DNA of 64,000 nucleotides, from positions 1 through 64,000 of the forward strand of contig OY723318.1 of the NCBI GenBank assembly GCA_963210315.1. The letters run 5' to 3'. Source of the stretch: Rhynchopus euleeides. Lineage: Eukaryota; Euglenozoa; Diplonemea; Diplonemida; Diplonemidae. Under the pieces are notes generated by a model. The model saw nothing but the letters and a program-made list of their open reading frames with translations, did not search any database and was not told the DNA's origin. This document shows, in pieces, positions 18,470-29,643 of the stretch. How positions within the stretch are numbered: position 1 is the first letter of the stretch; each line of letters opens with the position of its first letter. A program made the translations under genes and the position numbers.

Positions 18470-18612
18470 CCTCTGCGAAAAACCCTTAGAAAAAAAAATT
18501 TCCCTTACAAAATTCTTAGAAAAAAACTTTTTTTCCCCGTACAAAAGTTCTTAGAAAAAAAGTTCAGAATCCTGAAAGTGGGGAACCAGCCCCCCAGTTA
18601 GGAACAGCCCTG
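18470..18612 (+). repeat. AT-rich repeat with TTCTTAGAAAAAA motifs, copy 1
   Basis: 143 bp that match 20128-20269 almost exactly. Each copy holds spaced CTTAGAAAAAA motifs and ends in AACAGCCCTG. The 18613-18783 stretch after it is AT-rich with no recognisable gene. Confidence 0.75.
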
Positions 18613-18783
18613 ATTTGGTGACACCTTTTTTTTTTTTACCACGGGGAAAATTTTTGAGACTTAGAGAATTTTGCGAAATTTTGTATGGGCCGGCCCCTGG
18701 GGGTAGAGGAGGCATAGCAAACGGAAATCCCTAACAAAATTTTGTCTCCGAAATTATTTTGGCCAATTTTCTGGACATCTCCA

Positions 18784-19704
18784 TCTGGACATCCACTTAG
18801 CCAGCGAGGACCACACTGGTGACAGATTGCTCGTACATAACTCCAAAAACGGGGGGCTTGGTTGCTTCAATAGCATATGGTTGATAGCCGCCAACCGCTT
18901 TTGTGTTATGTGCAAGGAACCTGAAGTGGAAGTTGCACATTACACATTGCAATGAATGCTGAAACACAGAGTGTCACAGGAAACGATCGAGTAAAGAAAA
19001 ACTCAAAGAAAAAGCCCAAAAGGGAAACACAAGCTAGCTGGGACAACGCTAGGGTTCAGAAAACTGCTCTTTGTAGTGATGGAGGGGCTTGTTGGTTTGT
19101 TTGTAGCCGCAACGCATCGACACAAAGAGAGGTCTCTGTTGTGCACCGAAAAAGTAGAGAAAGGGCCAATGGTGAAAGCAAAAGGCAGTGCTGTCTATGA
19201 CTCCACCGCCTGCAACACTAGTCAACCCCTTGTGCGAAGGGGGAGGGGCCAGGCACAGGTCAGCAGCGACCACCCAGAGGGGCTACCCGTTGAGGGCTTA
19301 GAGCCGCAACGTGGGGGCAGGATCAGCTCCAGCAGGATCTTCTCAGGCATCGCGCAGCTCCAGCACGCCCGATCGCGGCACTAGGGAAAGCATTGGCGAG
19401 GCTTTCACGCCCCAAAAGGGGGGCAACCCTGCATCCTGATCTTCCTACAGGCTGGCCTGCAGACGTCCATGTGCTCAAGCCACTCATGCAATTAGAGCAA
19501 CTCAGAGGGAACAGCCCAGGGCCTTATGCTCGCGCACACTGCCCTGACCCATGCACAGGTCCGATTTCTCCCGAGACTCACTCAAGAGGCCCCCCAAGGT
19601 CAATTCCAAGGATCTTAATACCAGAGCTTGCTTTGGTTTCCCCTCCAATGAGGGTAATCACAGGGGGCGCCACGTGAAGGCAGCAAGTTGGATTTTATCC
19701 CCCC
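18784..19704. mobile_element. Dispersed element U, copy U1 (partial)
   Basis: 921 bp shared with U2 (46454-47538) and U3 (56855-57942), ending at the same ATCCCCCC. About 165 bp of the TTCTTCCGG end is missing. It contains only short ORFs (for example 82 aa at 18952-19200 and 94 aa at 19393-19677) that resemble nothing I know. Its class is unknown. Confidence 0.7.
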
Positions 19705-19822
19705 AAAAGCTCCCGGAGATTTTTGCAGTGGTGCGCACCATATTCGCGGAGTACGTGAGGTTGGGTGAGTGTGAGGTCAGGGTCCTGTCGAAGGGTAGTC
19801 GAGTGGGAATAAATAGGGTGGT

Positions 19823-19942
19823 CCTCAGGGGGCCTTCGCTACCAAGTGTGACTGAGTGAGAAAAAGTGAGCCACGGCCCACTTCCCCTCACTGGCTGACG
19901 AGCTGTGACGAGCAGTGACTGGTAGCGAGGGCCCCCCTCAGG
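19823..19942. repeat. 120-bp imperfect inverted repeat
   Basis: CCTCAGGGGGCC...CGCTACCA at the left is mirrored by TGGTAGCGAGGG...CCTCAGG at the right, with AGTGAG/CTCACT inside. Possibly a small MITE or hairpin. No target duplication was seen. The rest of 19705-20127 shows no gene. Confidence 0.55.
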
Positions 19943-20127
19943 AGTGCAATACAACAGCAATACACAGGCAACACACCAGCAACACGCAAACCGAGGCAAG
20001 AGGAGGTGGGCGGGGTCATCCTGCGGAGTCTCCAGTTGGCCAGCAAGGCGAACTGTACGGGGGAGAGACTTCCCTTCCATCCTTGTGTGCGCCCTGTCGA
20101 CTGGGAAAATCTTAGAAAAAAAAATTT

Positions 20128-20269
20128 CCTCTGCGAAAAACCCTTAGAAAAAAAAATTTCCCTTACAAAATTCTTAGAAAAAAACTTTTTTTCCCCGTAC
20201 AAAAGTTCTTAGAAAAAAGTTCAGAATCCTGAAAGTGGGGAACCAGCCCCCCAGTTAGGAACAGCCCTG
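20128..20269 (+). repeat. AT-rich repeat with TTCTTAGAAAAAA motifs, copy 2
   Basis: Second copy of 18470-18612. It is preceded by another partial unit (20108-20127). Confidence 0.75.
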
Positions 20270-21635
20270 GGGGGGACCTTTTCGAAATTTTTTTTGGGGT
20301 GGGCCTATTTTGGACATTTGGGTCCGTTTTCAAAGGAATTTATGAATTTTGAGCCCATTCGTTGCCCTAAAATGGGACCGCGGATATCTAGCTCCTGCTG
20401 AGGACCTGGGTACATGGCCAAATCAGCCAGAAATCTCAGGTTTTCGTATTGCAATTTGGGTTAGCGTGCTGGCATCGCAGCCTGGCCCCGAAGGACCATA
20501 CCGTGAGGAACCGGGCCCGCTATCCTACACTCGTTTTTTCCTAGGTTTTCGTCAGCTGATTGAGGGTGTGATATGAGGGTTCTATCCAACAAGGATATCA
20601 AGGCGGCACTTCAAAGTCCTGCCAAGGACAGCGCCACGTGGGTGTGTGCTTCTGATGTATGTTATGTCATCATGTGAAACCCTCCCCAGCGTGTGCCAAC
20701 ATCCCTGACACGCTCACGAAAAGCATGACACGGAGAAAGCAGGTGCCGAAACAACCTGCCGAGCACACGGGTGGTGCCACGTTGATCCACGCAGCGATCT
20801 CCCATGACAGGAAGCCTTGTCGCCACGGCAGAGTGCCGCAGACTGTGGGAGAGGTGTCGCCAGTCCTTGAGGTTGCAGTGTGTCATCAGACTAAAACCCG
20901 TGCCTTGTTCACCCTGTTATTCACCCCTGTGAGGTTGATCCCATATCGTTGCCTGCTTTGGGGCCTGAAGGACATAGGGGTCCAACCGGCACTTGAGCAT
21001 CGCAAGGCCTGAGCGGCTGTGTGGCAGGTTTTCATTGAAGGGCCAAATCCCCCCTTTTCTGGGTGAAAAGTGTTGTGCGTCGTTCAGTATCTTGCGCGAA
21101 TCGCTTTCGACACCACCATCAAACCACCGCAAAAGAACAACCCATCTTCTGGAGTGTGATCTCTGGTGGCGGGGTGGGATGGGTGAGTGGAGTTGGCTAC
21201 GCCGAACTTACAAAATGGCAAGGTGTGAGTGTCGCTTGTTGCGACCCACTGGCTGGACGAGTTCTCTTTTTGGGACAAGACCACACACAATTGGGTGACA
21301 AACACAATCTACCTTGCCTTGTTGTTATGACTGTGCGCACATTCACACCAACCTTCATCAGCCAAGCCACGCGAGGTTTGTTCGAGACAGCTCCCAATAA
21401 AAAAACCCCAGACCTACCGCACATCACTTCTGGCGTTCGGAACTCGGTTTGTTTTGGGGATTGCAATCTCTTCGATTCTGCAATAAATGAGGTTTTGCTC
21501 TGAGTGAGCGGATATAACTGGTGAAAATGGGTACAGTGGTCTGAATCTGGAGGTTGGGTGCGGGTTGTGTGTTCCGCATCATCACTACAAACCAAACCAA
21601 GCCGATTGACACCGAACATTTTGTCTGACCTGCAC
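20270..21635. other. Unassigned single-copy stretch
   Basis: The only sizeable part of the window that is not repeated elsewhere in it. Base composition is more balanced than in the LINEs. The longest frames are 117 aa (20659-21012, plus) and 146 aa (21063-21503, plus, GTG start); neither shows a domain I can name. It could be the original host DNA or a decayed element. L3's poly(T) begins right after it. Confidence 0.5.
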
Positions 21636-21666
<31 letters not shown>

Positions 21667-24600
21667 TGGAGGGGTCAGGTGGACCACCGGGTGGGGAGAG
21701 AACCGGTGTGAGGCACTTGGGTCCGTCCAGGTGGGCAGGGAACCTGGGGGCGGGGGGCCTCAAATCCCTCTCTCTCATGCGCTCTCTGGGCACAATGGCC
21801 TGTGTCTCATCCCATCCACCACCAAACCTCCCAGGCACAACGAGACAAGGTCTTGACACACATCCTCACTTCCCCAGACCCCGACCGCCCTCTTCCATCC
21901 CATGACCCAGTCCGAAGGCAAATAAGCGTGAAAGGTAATGCAGAAGGACAAGAATAGCAGTGACGGTGGATCCAGGGAGCCAAATTTCCTGGATTACTGG
22001 TGCCATGGTGCTCATGGGGGCCAAAACCAGGGCGATCTCCTGTAGGGATGGCACTTTGACGAGGCTCCCTGGGTCCGCCTATCGGGGGCGCCAAAACGGG
22101 CAACGACGGGGGTAAAAAGGGATGAGGCGGGAGGGCACCTGGAGGGGGGACCCGTGACCTGGCAGAGAAGGTAACGAAACGCGGGGCAGAGGGGCATGCA
22201 GTGACGGCGGTGGGTCCTGTGAGTTGGGATGCCTATTCCCTGGTGCTGTGGTGCTCACAGGGCCGGGGACAGGGGGTCTCGTTGAGGGACAACACTGAAC
22301 TGACTCGCCGGGCCGACCGTGCCTGCCGCGAGGGGGAGTTGGGGGGGGAGGGGGGGGGGGGGGGGACGGAGAAGGGGGTATTCACAGCACCTGTGTGTGC
22401 TCTACTGCACAAAGGCATCTGGTCTAGGGGGGGGGATCTACCTCCACTCAAAACTCTACTCTATACTCTACGTAGTCGAGCGGGGACCTGCTCCTTGCAG
22501 GTTCGACCACTCTGGCCCTCACTGGGTGGCGGCGCCTGTCGCGCGCGGCGCGGCGCGGCGTGATCCCTGGGACGCTGTCCCCGCTGTCGCGCGACGCATG
22601 CCCGCTGCGGTGTACATCCTCGAGTTGAGGTTATTGTACAGCCTCTGCTCCTCTCTGTCTTGGAGGCGGACCTTGCAACGCCACCTGTCCGGGGGAGAGG
22701 CTGACACGTCACGGTCGGCCTTCCGCTTGCCTGTGTGCTGCGACGCTGAGGGGGCTGGTGCGTTCTCGCTGGTGGAGCCGCCCTGCTGCGCGTCGGAGGT
22801 GGAGTCGGTGGAGGAGGTGGAGGAGGTGGAGGGCTGAGCGGTCGCGTTCGACGAGGGGGCTGGTGCTGTAGAAGCAGAGGGAGAGCCGCCCGAGGTCGTG
22901 TGTGCGTTACCGTCCGTCGCAGCCCCGTCGCCTCCTCGGTCCGGCGGACGGGTACATGTCTCTCCGTCCGACACACAGCCCGTGCACGCTAGGCGATTGC
23001 AGCCTATGCATTCCCAGTGGGGCGTTCGGGTGTCAAACGGCTGCTCACATCTGACACACAGCACCGACAGTTCGGCTGTCCCCCCGTCTACTCGGACCAT
23101 GTGGAGGCCAGCCTCTGCGCCTCGGCAGCCGGTGGAGACGAGGGGTACGGCCGGTGCGAGGCGGAGCACGAAGGACCGCACCTGCTCCGAGATGTGGAGT
23201 GGGCTGTAGTGCGATGCCTTGAACTTGACACCCGCGACAGGCCCGTACGGCTTCCTCAGGGGGCGGTATATCCGCGGTGCAGTGTCATCAGCGAGCACGA
23301 CGATCGGGGAGCCCGTCGCCCGCGCGGCCCCCTGCAGCGTCAGCTCGTCGGCCCACGACGCAACGTTCATGCTGCCGGACTCGCGCATCTGCCGCGCCCA
23401 CTCCTCGTAGGAGGGCTCCGCCCTGCTCCTCAGGTCAGCGTGGTCGCCGACCGCCTTCACGACGTACTGCCGCAGGCCGTCTGCAGTCGCGCCGGCCTCG
23501 CCGAGGAGGAACGTGAGGGCGTCGAAGAAGCAGTTCCCGGGGGTGAACCGGAAGTCCTGCACGTCCGGCATCTCCAGCACGCTCTGCTGCTTCGCGGTGG
23601 TGACTCCCGGAAGCGCGTGCTCCCTCGCGGTCAGCCACCGGGTCAGGACATCGTCCGCCGGCTCGGGGGCCGGCCCCGGGGGCGGCGGCGGGGGACCGGC
23701 GTCCTCGCTGTCGGTGCTGTCCTCGTCGTCATCCATCACCTCCTCCTGCACCACCGTCGTCGGCTCCGTGCGCCCGCACTGGCAGGGGTCCGTGACGTGC
23801 TCGACACAGTCAGGGCAGCTGGCTCTGAGGCAGTGTACACACCTGCCGTGGGTGTCCTGCGTGGAGAAGTCCGCTTCGCAGAACTGGCAGAACTCCGTCA
23901 CGTCCTGCTCCCCCTCCGCCCGCTCAGTTCGCAGCCGCGGGCCCGCGCGTACGGTAGGCCGGGGCCCAGTCGTGCTCCCGCCCACCAACTCCTGCACGTC
24001 CGCCGGCAGGGTGAGCGCCTGGAAGCGGTCGCCTACTCCCCCGAGGGCGACCGCGGTGGCGATCGGCTTGCACCCGGGGTCGCACACTGTCGGCGCGCGG
24101 TAGTCGCGGAAGACGATGATGTGCCTCCGCAGCACGCACGCCGCCCCGCGAATGAGCACGTCGTCGGCCCACGTCGCTTCGTCTTCCCTCTCGAAAGCGG
24201 ACATGCGGCTGGCCCACGCCGCTGGGTCTGCCAGGAGCCCCGACAGTTCGGGGGAGGATCGTACCCGGGCGACGGCCTGTCTGCGGAGTGGCCCTGCCTC
24301 CATCGGGGTCCCTGACGAGGCGAAGCCGTCCGCGAGGGCCACCAGCGCATCCGTGGGCACCCCCCCCGCGCCACCTCCCCCCAGCTGCTGCACCTGGAAC
24401 ACCGCCGGCAGGAGGTTCCCCAAGCCCCCCATCAGCGAGGTGAAGGACACCCCTACACCGTTGTGGGCAGACCGCCATTCACGCACCAGGTCTTCCGGCG
24501 TCGGCGGCTCGCGGTCTACGGGTTTCTGGGCGGGACGCAGGGGCTCGTCTGAGGGAGGGGGCACCGCCTGGTGGCCTTGTCCCTCCGCGTCGTCCGGGTC

Positions 24601-27600
24601 GGTGTCTTCGAATGCAGCACCCTGGCCGACCTGGTCCGGCTCGAACCTGATGAAGTGGTCGGGGTCCAGGGGTGGGGCGGCCTCCACCTCGACTCTGTCG
24701 CGGGCCAGCGACCGGCAAGCCTTCGTAAGCTCCCCGCACTCGAGCAGGGTGGCGCCCAGGGTGTTGTTGAAGGCGGAGTTCACCCTGCACGCGTACTCCT
24801 GCGTCAGCTGCACTCGGCTCGCTCCTGTCCGCTCCGCCGCAAGGCGCCCGAGCTTCGAGAAGACGGAGTGTGCCGAGGGGGCGAGGCCGCCGAACAACTC
24901 CATGGCGTAGGGGGCGAACACGAGGCCTCGCGCCGCACACGCGTCCCGGTACTGCCGGTTCTTCGTCGCCTCGCCCTGGGCTGCCGCCGCTCCCGTGAAA
25001 CGGGCTGCCGCCTGCACGTAAGAAGCGGCCACGGGGTTCTTGACGGTGATGTCAATGACTCGTGGCCAGATCCTCCTAGTCACGAGGTCGCCCGGGCGCT
25101 GCCCATCCTGCAGGAGATGCAGAGACTCCATCTCGGGGTTCGTGCCCGCCTCCTGTGCCAGGGCGAACAGGGCGTCCCGGGTGGCGTCGTGTCTGCGGGT
25201 TAAAGCCCCGCCCTGGTTGCAGTCGAAGGCGTGGGTTCCCATCTCGTCCAGTTCCCTGCCGCACTTCTCGCAGACGGTATCCGGCTCGAAGAGGGGAATG
25301 CCAAGGCGGGCGCGTGACACGGCGATCATCTGGCGACCCTCGATGCGGCTGTTCTCCGAGAGCTTCCCCCCGAGGAAAGCGCCGGCGTGGGGCAGCGACA
25401 GCGATCGCAGGCGGGCTCTGTCGTGGGCGTCGGACTCTTCGAACAGCTCGCGGTACTGGCGGCTGACGATCGCGCGGGAGAGTTCCCTCTGCTCGACATC
25501 CCCCACGGGGGCTTGCGTGGGGTCGCGCCGTTCGTCCTCGTCCACAGCGTTGTTGTGAGCGAGGCAGGTGGTCTCCCATCCCTCCTCATCCCACGTGAAG
25601 TTGGGGTCGAGCTCCCGGCACAAGGAGTGGCCGTTCGCCGTGGACGCCAGGGCGGCTGCATGCCAGTGTTCGGCGGCGCGTCGAATCCCCAGGCCCCCGA
25701 GCCTCACCGGCATGGTGGCCTGCCGCATGACTGATTCCGGCAGCACGTCGTCCTCGAGGGCGAGGATCCGGGCGAGGCACTTCTCCACGGAGGCGTCGCT
25801 CTTCCGGAGGTACTCCGTAACCCCCTTGTGTCCCATAGCCCTCATGTAAAACACGAGGCGGGCGAACCCCTCGCAGTGGCGGAGAAGGGCGAGGCCGACC
25901 TGCTTGTCCTGGAGCTTGGCCAAGGCGTCGAGGTACGGCTGGAACTCCAAGAGCTTCTTGTCCATGTAGCTCTCGCAGAAGGCTGCCGACCCGATCGGTG
26001 CGCCGAGGAGGGTGAAGTTGCGGCCCGCCCTGTACACGATGCCCACCTTGTCCTCGTCCTCGGGGAGCCGTAGGGAAAAGCCCTCCTCTTCGAGGGCCTC
26101 GAGGGACTGCTCGCAGAGGTCGATCAGCTCGCACTTGCTGAGTTTAACCTCCAGCCCCCTCTCCGTGCTGGCCTGGATGACGTAGTCGAGGGCGGCTCTG
26201 ACGGCGCACGCTGGGCCCATGATCACCCCGTCGTCGAGGTAGAACAGCGACCCGTCGAGGTCCGTGCGCTTCTTCAGCTCCTCCGCAATCTCCTTTATCC
26301 CCAATGAGAAGAGGAGGGGCCCGAGGGGGTCGCCTTGCTGCACCCCACACGATGAAGACACCACCCCTTCGCCGTAGGTGAGGGTGGAGGGGGAGTCGTA
26401 ACACCACGCGACGAAGGGCAGCAGGCCGGGGATGTGCCTCTCGACGACCTTGAGGAAGGTCCCGCGGTCGATCGAGTTGAACGCGTTGGCGTAGTCGATC
26501 TTGAGGATCACGGCGTCCTCCTTTTCCCTCGAGCGCTCCGCGTACTGCGCCACTACTGACGCCGCGGCCTCCAGCCCCCTCTGCACAGCTACCCCAACTT
26601 GGCGACCCCGCATGAGGATGCGCCGCGCGTCCCCCTTATGACGCGTCGAGAGGAGTTTTGCGGCGAGGCGTCGGAGCGTCTCTCCGCAGGCAATGGGCCG
26701 AACGTCCTCGTCACCCTTCACCAGGGCCGAAAGCTTCGCGCCCCCGAGCACAGGCATCACCTCCTGGGGCACGGCACCCTTGACCATCCGGTTAATGACC
26801 TGGGTGAGCATGGCCGTCGGCTTGGCTCCCAGCGCATCCTTGCACTCCAGGGCTTGGCGGACGTGGTCTGGACGCAAACCCATCTGCCCGCCCGACGACC
26901 CGTTGGGGAAGGACTTCACCGCTCGGAAGACGTCAGCCGGCGTGAACGCCTTGCACTTCTCCGCGGGCACGGTCCGCTCCAGGTGGACCGCTCCACCCTC
27001 CGGGTGTTTGCCCTGCAGCTTCTTCAGGGTCTCCGTCGTGCTGGGGGCGACTTTGGCCGGGACGAGGTGCTTGTGGGCTGCTGAGACCCGGTTCTGCCGC
27101 GCCAGTTGACCGACCCGCCGCTCCCATCTCTCCTCATCGGACAAGCGCGGCGGTGCGCTCCCGCGGGACCCCGTGCCCCCCTGGCGCTTGCTGGCCTCGC
27201 GGGCCTCCTCCCAGAGCGTGGCGTACTCGCCCCTCTTCCACCGGTCGAAAACCTTCTGGCGCTCGCGGAGGGTGACCTTGCTCTTCGCTCCCCCCATCCT
27301 CGCCGAGCGGAGGAGGACGAGCGGGGCCATGAGGAGGATGGTCCACGCTGCGACGGAGTTGCGTGCGGCGGTCTCCCGTGCGGCCTCGCTGAGGGCCGCG
27401 GTCCATGCCTTGACGAGCGGCTTTGGCACCTTTTCCCAGACCCGGATGTTGTGCCGGCGGAGTTCCTCGACGGAGGGGAGTTCCCCAGCCGGGATGTCCG
27501 CCCCCACGGCCTGCGCCTCCGGCTCGGGCTCGAGGTCTTTGCGGCAGGCGGTGCAGGACTGGTGGTCTCCAAGCGTGATCACCTTATCGCACTTGAGGCA

Positions 27601-27677
27601 CTGGGCGAATTTGAGGGCCCGGAGCGTCCCCCTGCTCAAGACGTCCCCCTTCTCGAGGTGTCGGTTGAGGTGATCCT
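21636..27677 (-). mobile_element. LINE copy L3, 5'-truncated
   Basis: Counterpart of L1 in the second block. Its 3' end has a 26-nt T-run (21636-21661), then 13 nt unlike the family end, then the family sequence from CACCTGA on the sense strand. The 3' UTR (about 21675-22518) has no gene. The 5' junction with hAT is identical to L1's, including the doubled GAGGTGATCCT (27667-27677, 27678-27688). Confidence 0.88.
22519..27677 (-). CDS. LINE L3 polyprotein, 5'-truncated, with 49-codon internal deletion
   Basis: Same domain set as L1: zinc finger, RT, RLE, degenerate OTU region, finger, OTU-2, finger, tail. Between 22684 and 22685 an in-frame 147-nt segment is missing, which removes 49 residues of the C-terminal tail, from the RKR of the basic segment through the acidic EEEF region. 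The frame stays open. The open frame upstream of 27677 is antisense hAT and not part of the protein. As the start and first OTU domain are absent, it is unlikely to act alone. Confidence 0.83.
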
Positions 27678-28791
27678 GAGGTGATCCTGCCTCATTCAGC
27701 TCGCCATACAGGAGAAGCAGCAGCGGAAGATCCACGCTGCAGCCTCCGGTGTGGTGCGTCTCCCTGATGGGAGGTGGAGGTGCACCACGTGTGCACCGTT
27801 CTTGGTGCAGCTGGAGGGGGAGTTCTCGGAGCAACCCCACTTGCTCCGGTATGCACGCGGCGAAGCGTCTATGTCTGCCACGACAGTTGGGCGCCAGCAA
27901 AGCAATATCCGCCGCCACATGGGTGGTGCGGCGCACAAGAGAGCAGTGCAGTTGTCCACGCCTGGGAGTGAAAACACCAATGTGACAGCTACAGATATCC
28001 CCAAGCAGACGCTGTGCGCGAAGGTGAAGGTGACCAGCGAGCAGTACACAAGTCTGGTCAACCTGGTGTACAACGTGGCAACGGCGACGCAACGGGCGGA
28101 GGGGCTGAGCAGTGTGGGTGCGAGGTTGCAGGACGACAAGCGGAAGGGGCTGCATGTCCTGGACACCCACTACTCTCGAAAAGTCGCGAAGGAGTTCCAG
28201 ACGATACTCTGGGAGGTGCTCCTGAGGGGAGTGGTGGGTGCGGTGCGTGCGTGTCGGGCGGCAACCCTGAAGGTGGACGGTACCACGTTCGCCCGCATCG
28301 ACTTGATGATCGTCATCGTTTCGGGGATCAGCAGGACGGATTGTGCTATGAAAGATTGGTGTGTGGGCACAGTCGACTTGAAGAAAGCTGACGCAGAGTC
28401 GCAGAAGGACGAGCTGGTCAAGTTGTTCGACAGCCTCCAGCTGTCGCAGTGGGCGCGGCGTTCGCTGAAGGGATTCGCGGCAGACGGGGCATCAACGATG
28501 AAGAGTCTCAGGGGGAAGCTCGAGATCGCGTGGGGATGCACTCTCATCGATGTGCATGATGCTGCCCACATGCACCAGCTGTCCGTCGGCCTCATCAAGA
28601 AGACACGAAAGGTTGTTGAACATAGCCGCCTCCTCCGACACTGGTTTGCCTTCTTCAGATCAACCGCCAGGCAGAAGTCTCTGCAGATCATTTCCGGTGG
28701 GAAATGTCTCTCCTTCCCGAAGGAGCACTCCGTGCGTTGGGCAGCTGCAACGTTCCGTCGCCTGAACGCGGCTGTGGTGAACTTTGACTTC
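27678..28791 (+). pseudogene. hAT transposase, N-terminal part (block 2)
   Basis: Near-identical to 6059-7172: CTTC...H-x5-H zinc finger, VDGTT, FAADGAST and HDAAHMH blocks, cut at 28791 by L4. The last 127 bp (28665-28791) are the left target duplication of L4. It shares the L3 junction with L1/hAT, so it was copied as part of a larger block and did not arise from a separate transposition. Confidence 0.7.
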
Positions 28792-29643
28792 GGGCTTGCC
28801 CGTCAGGTGGACCACCGGGTGGGGAGAGAACCGGTGTGAGGCACTTGGGTCCGTCCAGGTGGGCAGGGAACCTGGGGGCGGGGGGCCTCAAATCCCTCTC
28901 TCTCATGCGCTCTCTGGGCACAATGGCCTGTGTCTCATCCCATCCACCACCAAACCTCCCAGGCACAACGAGACAAGGTCTTGACACACATCCTCACTTC
29001 CCCAGACCCCGACCGCCCTCTTCCATCCCATGACCCAGTCCGAAGGCAAATAAGCGTGAAAGGTAATGCAGAAGGACAAGAATAGCAGTGACGGTGGATC
29101 CAGGGAGCCAAATTTCCTGGATTACTGGTGCCATGGTGCTCATGGGGGCCAAAACCAGGGCGATCTCCTGTAGGGCTGGCACTTTGACGAGGCTCCCTGG
29201 GTCCGCCTATCGGGGGCGCCAAAACGGGCAACGACGGGGGTAAAAAGGGATGAGGCGGGAGGGCACCTGGAGGGGGGACCCGTGACCTGGCAGAGAAGGT
29301 AACGAAACGCGGGGCAGAGGGGCATGCAGTGACGGCGGTGGGTCCTGTGAGTTGGGATGCCTATTCCCTGGTGCTGTGGTGCTCACAGGGCCGGGGACAG
29401 GGGGTCTCGTTGAGGGACAACACTGAACTGACTCGTCGGGCCGACCGTGCCTGCCGCGAGGGGGAGCTGGGGGGGGAGGGGGGGGGGGGGACGGAGAAGG
29501 GGGTATTCACAGCACCTGTGTGTGCTCTACTGCACAAAGGCATCTGGTCTAGGGGGGGGGATCTACCTCTACTCAAAACTCTACTCTATACTCTACGTAG
29601 TCGAGCGGGGACCTGCTCCTTGCAGGTTCGACAACTCTGGCCC

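Noticed and set aside
18061-18475. A functional SL RNA gene
   Set aside because: The exon and about 19 following bases are present, but a MITE interrupts it, a partial second exon follows, and no Sm site or intron structure was recognised.
21063-21503. A host protein gene of 146 aa
   Set aside because: No domain, a GTG start only and no supporting context; kept as an unassigned stretch.
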